From Haplomitrium mnioides (lineage: Eukaryota > Marchantiophyta > Haplomitriopsida > Calobryales), in the NCBI GenBank assembly GCA_049999725.1, contig JBNGIS010020267.1, forward strand, positions 1-28,079: a DNA stretch of 28,079 nt. Reading direction: 5' to 3'. The notes under the pieces were generated by a model that did not search any database, was not told the DNA's origin, and worked only from the letters and a program-made list of their open reading frames with translations. The position numbers were made by a program, and so were the translations under genes. Positions 11,801 through 23,800 of the stretch are shown one piece after another; the stretch's first letter is position 1; every line of letters starts with the position of its first letter.

Positions 11801-14800
11801 CTTCCCGAACGAGGTCATATCGCTCTTCATCAACAGACTGCACAGTACAAGCAGTACAATGACTTCGGGAAGAAAATTGCATTATTTTACGATTTGACTT
11901 TACAAATGTCCTTTTCAAGCTCAATAGACTTACTGTACAAGCAAAAAGTACAGCCAAATGCATCACAGGGCAACAAAGATTTATGAAGCAAAGCCAACAT
12001 GATTTTTTTAATAGACAGCAGGAATGCCTTGAAGATTTTGTGTTCAAACTTCCATGACCCACCTTCTTATCGAGGTAGTTTTCAAAGATTGGAAGCAGGA
12101 TCCCAACATTGTCTTTGCCTTGCTTATCAATGATAGCAACACCAGCCTCCAGCATTCTGAGGCGAACATCAAGGTTGGAATCTGCCTGCAAGTTACCTTT
12201 TCCAGTATTGCAATGAATAGACAGCAAAGAATATAATGGGTTGGTCACTCTGACAGTAGCAAGTGTAAGAGTCTTTTACTATGCAGAAACAAAATAAGTT
12301 AACATGAATACCCACCAAAGCACGTGACATGAGAAACGTAGACACCACTGGAAGATCTCTGACATTGAGGACATCTGCTGCTGCAAGGAGAGCCAGAGCA
12401 ACCCCTTGTCTGCCATGCCAAGTAGGATCTACCTCCCCACGACCAATCGGCAGGTCTCTCACATACAATGAAAACAAAGATGAAAGAGTTTCCTGAGACA
12501 ATAACAAAACACACACACTTCACACAAAGTCAGAAACAGGAAGTAACAAAATAAAAACTTCACCCAAGTTATTGGATGTAGTAACAAAGGTGCCAGTAGA
12601 CATGCTACACAAGAACTGAAAATGTGTTGACTCCTTACCTGAACAGTGTTTGGGTACTCATCCATTGCTGCTGCCAAACCTTCTGCAGCAGCTTGCCTCA
12701 CATTAAAATTGGAGTGGACAAGGGCCGCAATTAGACCAACTGAGTAATCTGTGCTCAGTTCATGACCATAGAGATCCCAAATTCCTTCTGCTGATTCTGC
12801 AATAGACTGCATCACTACTGTGTAAATGACAGTGTAAGGCTGTGCCTTAAAAAACATCACAAAATATATAGGATAGCTCAGTTGACAATGTGTAAAATTA
12901 AACTAAGCAAACAAACATTGAAGGCAACCAGATATAAACCAATCAGCCAATCTAGACACACAAATGAGTTTCACAATTGTCATAATTCAGGGGTATACTT
13001 AGGAGATACATTCACTTCGACTTTCTTTACATCAATTTTCATTTCTTGGATCCACAGAACTCATGAAACAAAAAAACATACTTTCTACATTAAATCAAAC
13101 ATAAAGACATAGCTAACTTGAAGATAGAAGCATCAAAGGCTACCAACAAAAATAGGATGATAACATGTCCTCACCGTTTCTGGATCATGTAAACCCATCC
13201 ACAAACAGGTGGCAACCCTCTCATCTATTGGAGTTGTTCCCTTTGAGAGTTCTGGCACAAATTTAACAGCATTTAAGCAAGCCGTTCGCACATGTGTGTG
13301 TTGTGAATACAACCCACAAAGAGCCTACAAAAGTGTGCACAAATCAGCAACAAACTAATAGCAGCAAGTATATTTACCAGAGATAAAAATGACTGACATA
13401 ACCTTCAACAGTGTGTCTACACACAAATTTTATCTCTACTGTAATCAGTCCAATATAGCAAATAATTCTTAAGAAGAAGCTCTCAGAACATAGAACCATA
13501 CCTCTGCCAGTTCATTGGCTTCCAGCCCCTTGCAAAGTTCATCTAACATTGACACAATCATAGACTGATAGGTGGGCACACAGCCAAGAACATGATATAA
13601 GACCTGCACAACGAATAATATTACTTGTCAGGTTAGCCTTCACTCCATATAGAAAACACAGGTTACAAATCATCAACTATCAGAATTGATCTGATCTCAA
13701 TACCGAGTATATTACTTATGAAGTTGTGGAGAGCAAAACTAACCACAACAACACTTACATGGAAGCTGCAATAGTCTAGGAAAAACCTACACATATCACA
13801 ACTGTGCACACATAGAGTGCAGCCTGGACAATGTGGTGTCAAACACAAAGTTTCAGACTATTCAGCCTCATCATGTGTAGCAGTGACAAGCTGCCACAAC
13901 TTCCTGCTGGTTTCGTCAGTTCCCGACAGCAGGTCCTGATCAATCGTCGTACTGAGTTTCTGCCACTTTCCAGAAGTCACGGGAAAACTCAGTCATGATG
14001 ATCCCTAGCACCGAGTATACTACGCTACCAATTATCAATAAACTAAATTAGGTAGACAAGCATAGATTATCAAGTTGACCTGATCTGAAGATGGAATCTA
14101 TTAAGCTACAACTTATCAATAATAAAAGGTATCAATAATCAATTCTAAAGCATCAGCTTGCGACATCATTCATTTCACTTTAGTTTGATCTTGTGAAGCA
14201 GACATCCAAGAGCGTAACTCTCAGAGAGGTCTGCTGAAAGGTTAGTGATTGAGGCCTTCTGCACCCTGAACATAGCACATGAAGCACATCACTGGCGACT
14301 ACTTGGATGCAGAACACCGCTAAAGTCACTGAATAACATAGTTATGAAGTAGTGGAGAGTAAAACTAACCACAAAAAAAAAAAAATGGAAGTTGCAATAG
14401 TCTAGGAAAAACCTACACACATTACAAATGTACACATCACAGCTAATCTTCAAATTCTTCCATAGACCTAACCTAATAGACTTGTTTTCTCTTGCATGAA
14501 AGGTCCACTTTTTCCCAAGGTCACAGGGTTCTATGACTTTTTTTCTTTTTTATTTTGACTGAAAGCAAACAACTTTATTTACTTTCAAGCACCAAGGGTA
14601 CAACCGCGGCCAGCAATCAGGCCGAGCGGCAAGAACCAACAACCACTCAATCCCTTTCGGGATCTAGCCTAGTAAACAACAGTAACCCAATGCCCTCAAT
14701 CCAGATTACTACTAACATCAAAATTCCAGTAAACTGAGTCCTCATCACGGATACAAAGCAAATGCCTTGCGCCCCATGTTCTGTCAAAGGCTTCAAGAGT

Positions 14801-17800
14801 ATGTTCTCTCTTCTCTTCATTTTGAGCCTTTGTCCAGTCTTTACATGACTTGTTGACTTGTGACTTGTTGCTGTATGATCTCCCAAGTGTCCTCAGACTG
14901 CTCCTCTGGGAGTCTATGGACGATGACATTTAGCCCTTGTCCCTGCTTCTCCCATTCTTGCTTCAGGATGAAGAAGGAGAATCCCAACCTGTGTAAGATG
15001 TGCTTGATGAATCTCATCAGTCAGAGACAAGAATTTGGATAGGCTTGGTTCACAATTCGAGCTAGAACAGAGCTCACAACTTTTTCCGAGCAGTTTTTTT
15101 TTGTGAAGGGCTATCCTTCTGCTCGTGAAGGCATATAGAGCTGCTGCAGATCGTGACAATTGGGAAGGCAGTGTGCCACAGAAACAGACTATTAAGCATT
15201 GTGACGATGTTTTTTTCCACTTGTGTTGACTTCAAAGTGCAGTTCACAGCAGGCCTGTTGGTCCCTGAGCTGCTCAGGTTAGTGGCTGCTGCAAAAAGCA
15301 GGAGACGACGTTCTCACTCCGAGTGCAACACGTGTCCAGTCTTAACCTGATGCTCCAATGCTGATGCAGTTTTTTCACAGAGAAGGCTTAAGCAACAAGA
15401 TCCTGAATTGTCAGTGGTGTTACAATCCTTCAGAGAGGATCCCAGGCTATCTTCAAAGCTCCACACTACTGAAGGGGGGTGAGCTGAGTTGTGCTTCAAT
15501 CAGATTTATGCTGCATACGTCGTCCACTGGCAAAACACTCAGGCTGTGGGTATGGCAGAGGAGGTGGGTGAAGTTTTGGGCTCACTGAGTAAAGCCTGAT
15601 ATTTTTCTAGCTCCTCAGCCATGTCTAAGGTAACCCCATGGAGACTGGGTTCACATTCAGGAGTAGAGGTACTTTCTGGACCAAGCACATCTCATTGCCC
15701 CTCGTCACCTGGTAAATGTATGAGCCATAGGGTGCCATGAACCCATTTCTTTACCATGCAAGATGTTCAGAGTTAACCAGAATTCATGCTTGCTCACCAC
15801 AGCCCAGCTTAGCAAGAGGTTTCTCATTGGTGGTTTCAGGAGCTTCTTCCCTACTCTTAAGGAGATGTTCTTCCTGATTCGGGCAAATTTGTGCACAGCA
15901 AAAGTGGAAGGGTACAGTATTCCAGATCATAGGAAAATGTTGTTCTTCAGCAGAAGATGTCAGATTTACTCTTCTGACCGGAAAACTTAGTTTTGAGGAG
16001 TTCAGATGTATCTTCCAACCTTGGCAGCGTAAGTTTGATCCTTTGATTGAGCAGTACTTGGTTCCTACTTGGGCTACCTTTCCGTTCTACCCTGAAGAGC
16101 TACTTTGGAAAATGACACCCAACCTCTTTGGAAAATGTATTCATGTTCTGTCCATTCTTGACAAGATGCGTGTTAGATTCTGTGTCCAGCTAGAGACTTC
16201 CAAATGAGTGATTCTGGTCTTAGAAATGATTTGTCCTGAGCGAACCTTCTCCCAACAGGTTGAGTAGGATGGGATGCCTCTCAGATGCTTATATTGCAGG
16301 AGTACCGATCACCTGATTGGGGATTGTGCCCCACGTTTTGTTCAGAAGAAGAGCGATGAGGTGCTCACACAGGCCAATAGAGAGTCTTGCGTGAGTCCTG
16401 GAGTTTCTCCTTCCAAGGAAAAAGGAAAACGATTGCTGCACTGGAGACAGAACACAAAGGAAGGCATTCATCAGCAGATGAGGTGGAGTCCAGAGATCAG
16501 GCTGATGCAATCCCACCTACAGAGGACTTCAGAAGATTTTTGCACAAATGAGTCTCTGAGAACACTAGCTGTCCAGGGAGGAGAGACTCAGTCAACCCTC
16601 AGCAAGCTCAAGGACAGATGGGGGTGGCTACCTCTGCAAGGTGAATTCTTGGCTGTATCAGAGATTGGCACTGGTGCACCTCTGCTTGTAAACAGCTAGT
16701 GGTGCTGGGTGAGAAGATGGGACAGGAGGGACCTGTTTTCTGTCAAAAAACCCAACAAAAAATAAAACCGAAGGGGCATGTGATGTCCAAGTTGCTGTAG
16801 TAGAGGAGACTGGTGGCTGTCGCTGGCCAACTTTATTCCCCAACTTGTCTACCTATGCGGGAGCAGTTTGCTGTAGTCCAGCCTTTGATGCTTTTTCACA
16901 ATGGCAGTTGTATTTGATGTGCAAAAATAATGGTTTTATTTCCATTGAAAAACAAAAAAATGACATCTTGTAAGCCTGACGGACTACAGTACAATGTGCA
17001 CTGAGGTGCAGGCACAGAAGACACAAAGTAGAAGCCATATCAAGCATAAGGATGGGCTGGTACTCACCAGTCAAGAAATGTGCTCTATCTACAAAGAAAG
17101 CCATCATGAAATCAGACAGGAAGAAGTAGAATGCAATAACAAAACTGCACATATGATGGTAATCAAATGGAAGTTGAAACAGTTGAAGACAAGCATACAT
17201 GCATCTCATCATGAATAGAATAGAAAAAAATTTTGAAGTTCATATGGAGAAAGATAAGACATGAATCACACTCACACCATAGATATGAAAATGTGGAGCG
17301 TAAAACAAATCACAAAAGCATATGATGGTGACAGAATGGAACATATGGTCATAACTGAATTCTAGCACCATCTGTCATAGCTAGCAAGCAGACCAAAAAA
17401 TTAAATCTCCCAATTCTTATGATGAGCAAGAAAATGTAGGCACAATTGAATAGAATTTGATTAAAAAAGCTGCAAGCACACAACTATATATACCATACAT
17501 CTAGTTACCTTATAACCCTCTCAAAAAACAGGAAAATCACCTTGCCATCACATTAGCTAACTACAAGCAAACTAGAGAAGTTAAGGGGGTGACAAATAGA
17601 CTCACCGCAATCATCTTCAGTCTTGGCAGTGGCATGGCAGGTGAACAATGAAGAGACAAAACCCACAGCAGATCAGGATGAAGCCTGGTTATCTTTGGAG
17701 ATAAAAGAATTTGCTCCACTATCTGTTTAATCAAAAGAAATAGCTAGGTTAGATGGCCCATCAAAACTTTTCTCCAAATGATTCTTATTGATAGTTAATA

Positions 17801-20800
17801 TTTAGTACAGCTGAAGAAAGGAGAATTTCAGGTCCTGGCAACAGGGTAGGAGATCTGGTCTACACTTAGAAAGATTGTGCTCTCCAATATTTGGCTCACA
17901 TGAACTCAAGAGTGTTTGAGAAAACTATGCTTGCTACCTACAGCCTGAAGAAGAATACATGACTGAGATTGATAGCATAGGGTAAAAACGCTTAGCACGA
18001 CACATATGCTACATGGGAGAAAGCTTGGAGAAAATAACAGAAAAAATGGCATTCTTGAAGCTCTTGATAGCTTCTGTGGTACTAGGCATCAAATGTGCAT
18101 TCAAAATAACAGGGCTCGCTTTTTCAGTGGAAAAAGAGTTTGCACGGTTCCCAGAAGTCAGCAGACTATAAATTGTAGGAGAGGGAAACTGGAACCCAGG
18201 TTATGAAGTTGTGGAAAGCAAAACTAACCACAAAAATAAATAAAAGCTGCAATAGTCTAGGAAAAACCTATACACATCACAACTGCGCAACACATAGAGT
18301 GCAGCCTTCAGAACGTGGTGTCAGAGTTAAAGTTTCGGACTATTCAGCCTCATCATGTGTAGCAGTGACAAGTTGCCACAACTTCCTGCTGGTTTCGTCA
18401 GTTCCTGACAGCAGGTCCTGATGAATCTTCATACTGAGTTTCTGCCACTTTCCAGAAGTAACAGGAAAACTCAGTCATGATGACACCTAGCACTCCACCA
18501 AGAATCCAAACTGGGACCCAGGAATGTGTGTGGAAAGATGACTCCCCTCTCAGCAGCTACTCCACCAAAAAAGGTCACTGGTTCATCCTCGATCAACCAT
18601 TTTCCATCACTTCAGTTCTGGAACATTGGAGTAGCTGGTTCACTTGACTTTTTGTACTCCTCCAGGTGGACTGATATTTGGGATGCAAGCAGGTCAGCCA
18701 AAAAATCTTCCCTGATGTGGCTCATTCTTCAAAGAGGTGTCCAAGTCAGGAGCTTGAGGAAAAAAACTGAAAACCCGGGTTTCTGATTGATGCAAGATGT
18801 GTTCGCTGTAAGGAGGAAACAATAAAAGATATCCGGGTTGTATCTGAATAATACAGCTATGAAGATGTGGACAGTAAAACTAACCACAAAAACAAATAAA
18901 TGGAAGCTGCAATAGTCTAGGAAAAACCTACATACATCACAACTGCGCAACACATAGAGTGCAGCCTTTACAATGTGGTGTCAGACACAAAGTTTCTGAC
19001 TATTCAGCCTCATCATGTGTAGCAGTGACAAGCTGCCACAACTTCCTGCTGGTTTCATCAGTTCCCGACAGCAGGTCCTGATCAATCTTCATACTGAGTT
19101 TCTGCCACTTTCCGGAAGTAACAGGAAAACTCAGTCATGATGATCCCTAGCACTCCGCCAAGAATCCAAACTAATCAAAATCTGTTGACTCTCAAGCATC
19201 AGCTTGCGGCATCATTCATTCCACTCTAGTTTGATCTTGTGAAGCAAACATCCAAGAGCATAACACCCAGAGAGGTCTGCTGAAAGGTTAGTGATTGGGG
19301 CCTTCTGCACCCTGAACATAGCACATGAAGCACAACATACCATGAATATGTATAGCCTTAAAAAGAAAACCTGGTTGAGACTGAGAACAAAGCTTGGGGA
19401 TGAATTGAACAAGCCCAAAGTGGGAACAAAAGAAACTGCATTCTTGAAACCTTTGAAAGAACCTGGGGGTGCCAGGCATGTCCTCTGTATCTGGGTTGAG
19501 AGATCTGTGTATTGGAATTTAGATGTTGGCGGCAATATGGATTGAGGGTATTGGTTTGTTGATGCTTCTTAGGGTAGACCCTGAAAGGGATTGAATTTTT
19601 CAGTTGACTTGCCACTCAGCCTAACTGTTGGCCCCCCTGTTCCTGCAATGCATGGAAGTGAAAGAAGTTGTTTGCTTTGAGTGAAAACAAAATTTAAAAA
19701 ATATGATGTCACTTGGAAGTATATATAGCTATGAAGATGTGGAAAGTAAAACCAACCAATTGATAAAAAGACATGAAAATTCCAATACTCTAGGAAAAAC
19801 GCACACACATCACAATTGCGCAACCCAGAAGAGTGAGGCCTTAACAATGTGGTGTCCGACACACAGTTACAGACTAAATAGCATCATCATGTGTAGCAGT
19901 GACAAGCAGCCACAACATCCTGCTGGTTTCATCAGTTCCCGACAGCAGGTTCAGACATTTGCATATATCTTTATAAGTATTGAGAGAATTCCATACTTAC
20001 AAACTAAGGTAGCCAATCATAAAGTTACCCAAGATGATCTGTACTGAAGATTGAAAAGACTAACAACCCAACCCCCACCCCAATCAAAAACAAAAACAAA
20101 GCAAAAGAAACCCAAAAAAAATTTTAAACTAAATATCAACTCACTAACTAGCTAACTAGAGGAGAAGCGCGGTGATGTGCATAGTGTTTGTCAAGCACTT
20201 GCCATAGACCTCTATGCAGCATTATGAGTAGTATTCACAGATTACTACTACTATACCACAGACTTCGTCAGTTCCCATCCGTGGATATAAGTTATGTCAA
20301 AGGCAAAGCTAAAGTCCTACGTTTCTATCACTTTTCAGGAAGTTATAGTTATGAAGTTGTGGAGAGTAAAATTAACCACAAAAACAAAAAAAATGGAAGC
20401 TGCAATAGTCTAGGAAAAACCTACACACATCACAACTGTGCACACATAGAGTGCAGCCTTCACAATGTGGTGTCAGACACAAAGTTTCAGACTATTCAGC
20501 CTCATCATGTGTAGCAGTGACAAGCTGCCACAACTTCCTGATGGTTTCATCAGTTCCCAACAGCAGGTCCTGATCAATCTTCATACTGAGTTTCTGCCAC
20601 TTTCCGGAAGTAACAGGAAAACTCAGTCATGATGATGCCTAGCACTCTACCAAGAATCCAAACTAATCAAAATCTGTCAACTCTCAAGCATCAGTTTGCG
20701 ACATCATTCATTTCACTTTAGTTTGATCTCGTGAAGCAGACATCCAAGAGCATAACTCCCAGAGAGGTCTGCTGAAAGGTTAGTGATTGGGGCCTTCTGC

Positions 20801-23800
20801 ACCCTGAACATAGCACACGACGCACATTATTGGTGACTACTTGGATGCAGAACATCTGCTTAAGTCAGTGAATAATATAGCTATGACGTTGTGGAGAGGA
20901 AAACTAACTACAAAAGCATATATGTGGAAAGTACTCCCACAAGAGTTGAGACAGGCACAGTGAAATGGATTCTAGGCATATGACTGATCGAGTGAAAATT
21001 GGTCACATTATTTAGTACTTGAAATTACACCATCTTATCTTGCATTTTGATGCAGTTGAATTTAAAAGTGTGAAAATTTTTTCAAAACTAGTATTACAAG
21101 TGGTTCATTTACAGTACAAGGTTTTCTTCAAGGAGACAACAGCGACGGAGGGTGACTGGGGCTTTGCAAGCCTAGTCTGCAGCTACACCAGGGTCTAGCT
21201 CAGATGCTCCTGTGGCAGTTATCAAGATGGCTAATGGTACAGGTGAGCAGTTGGGGTCTGAAAGAACACCAGATTTGCAAATTGCCATGACAAAAGCCCA
21301 AATGTTAATCGCGGAGGATGCTGCTTCTAACTGGGGTCAGAACAAGTGGGAAAAGGTCATCAAGAGGTGCACAAGGCCAAACAAACTGAAAGAGGTGGCA
21401 GCAGATTGGGTTACATGCAGCAGGTTGCAAGGCTCAACCCGAACAACAGTATGAGGGAAAGCTAATAGACTGGCCACAGTGAACCAAAAGAGGTCCTCAA
21501 AACTGGACTTTTTGGCAAAAAAGACTCTGGAGGAAGATCCAGATTTCTTGGAAATGTCTTCAGAAGATGATTTACTGCATCAAAGTGTGATTCACAGCAC
21601 AGAGGGATACTTTCAAGTTCAGGCAGGACAATTTCGAAGTGATGAACCAGTACACCTATTTGGGGATACCAATACATACCCAGAGAGGATGGGGCTTTGG
21701 AGCCGAGTGCAGGATTACAGCAGGTCTCGTCAGCTTATACCAACTGAACAGCTGGTGCAAGGCAAAAGATATATGGCATATACCCATGAGAATCGACCCC
21801 TTCCATACCTTTGTTGTTCCAACAGCAACATATGGAGCAGAAATATGGGGACCCTCTCTAATTCCGACCATGTGACTGAAACACGGTGAGAAACCCCTCA
21901 AGAGGTTCCTTACTAGATTAGCCAATGTACGCAACTCCTTGTGGCCCTAGGGCTGGCTCTGGACTTTAATCGAATTCTATTCTATTCTATTCTACACATC
22001 CTGGCAGCTGAATTTGGTATGATACCCATTGAGGCACACGCAGTGATGAAACTTGTCACATACCTGCAATCGATCCAAGACACTACACTGGGCAGATACC
22101 CAGCAATGGCTATGGAGGCATCTCACCAGGCAGCTCCTGGAGACCCCACAAATTGGTACAATCAATGCCAGAAATGGCTCAAAAGATGGGGACTGGATAT
22201 AGATAACCTTCCTAAACAATCAGGAACAGTGCTCATGGACCATCTATCAACACATTACTTCACAGTCATATAGCAATCCTACAGTGCGGCATGCCAGACT
22301 GTCAAGTACAACGCGCTCGTCAACAACACTCCCTCAAGGCAAATCCAGCACTACTGGACGAGTAACATGTCACTCAAGCTGGTCCTCACACAACTTCGTA
22401 CTGGATCCCATCGCCTGAGATGTGAAACAGCCAAATGGTCCAAGATCGACAACAAAGTCCGACCTGAGAAGTTGCTGTACCTCCAGTGCAATCTATAAGT
22501 CACGGAAGATGAACACCACATCATCTTCTGTTGCCCCAGATACTATGAAATCCGGGGAAGGTATCATGGACTTTTTGTAGAACAGAATGAGACAGTACAA
22601 CAATTTCTCAAATATCATGATCGACGCTGGCTGGCACTCTTCTTTCGGGAACTCATGCTGCTTAGATCTCAGAAATAGGCAGATTAGACATAGAGACTAG
22701 AGGCGAGAGAGTGAGCATATGACTCACAAGCGGGTTTGTCCCCGCTCAACTGTTCTTAGTTTAACTTGTCTTAGCTTACTACTTTTTATTTTTGCACCCC
22801 TCCGCACTCTTGTGCGCATGGTACTCTCAGTCCTTATGGCCCTAGGGCTGGCTCGGGACTTTAATCTAATTCTATTCTATTCTATTCTATTCTATTCTTG
22901 TGCGCATTGTATTCTCAGTCCTTCTGGCCCTAGGGCTGGCTCTGGACTTTAAATCGAATTCTATTCTATTCTATTTTAGGCTTTCCGTGGAACCAGAGAT
23001 ATGAAAGTTTATCAGGCTATTAATTAGAGGAACTAGAGTGTCTGATGTTTCCATTGCTTACTGAAGTTGATAATATTTTGGATTGGCGACCTCCGGCTCA
23101 TGATGTACCTTAGAAGGACTTGTGATAGGTTCTATTGGGATGGAGCTATTGCTGGATACCTTTGTGTCCCAACTTGGCATTGCTAGGAGTGGTTTGCTTT
23201 GGTCCAGTAATTGATGCTTTTGCTGCTCTGGTGGTTGTATGTGATGTTCGCAAATAAAGTTTTTTACTTCTGGTTTAAAATAAATTTAAAAAAGAGGTAG
23301 ATAACAGGAAGCCAACCGGAAACACAAGAGCAAATGATGGTGCAGGCAATGGTCCATTCTTGCAAGCCACAACAAGACCAGTCACGACCCTTTCCACCAC
23401 ACCAGGTTTTCCCTTCTTCATTCCTACTTGTAACAAGGGGGCCTCCAAGTCTTTTAAAACAGAAGTGGCTGATGTAGTTATCATCTGAAGTGCTGCTGCA
23501 AGATCCGGTCCCAGCTGCCGCAGTGAAGGTGCCACACAGCTTGCCAACTTCACATTTGCATTGTATGCTTGATTGTTTACAATAGGTGACTTAAGTAATG
23601 GCAGCACACGATCTACCTGATAATTCATTGCACACGAATTAGTACATTCTAACTTTCAGGAGCTGCTCAATAATCCGCACCTCAACCTAACCCATTGAGA
23701 CAGAACTAACATCCACAAAACTGTGGAGCAAAACAAACAACTAATACTAGAGACAAGCTGCCACCAATCTCTGCTGCAACAGCGTATCTAGATCATGCGC

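Noticed and set aside
13712-14009. R1 as a MITE or Mutator-like DNA transposon because of the 10-bp duplication
   Set aside because: There are no terminal inverted repeats, one end is constant and the other variable among copies, and the copy at 1-800 runs into a LINE ORF2.
18201-18845. Twin-priming (5' inversion) as the explanation for opposite-strand ORF2 and R1
   Set aside because: The duplicated aaactggRacccagg brackets only the R1 part and the ORF2 frame seems to continue on both sides, which fits nesting better; not fully excluded.
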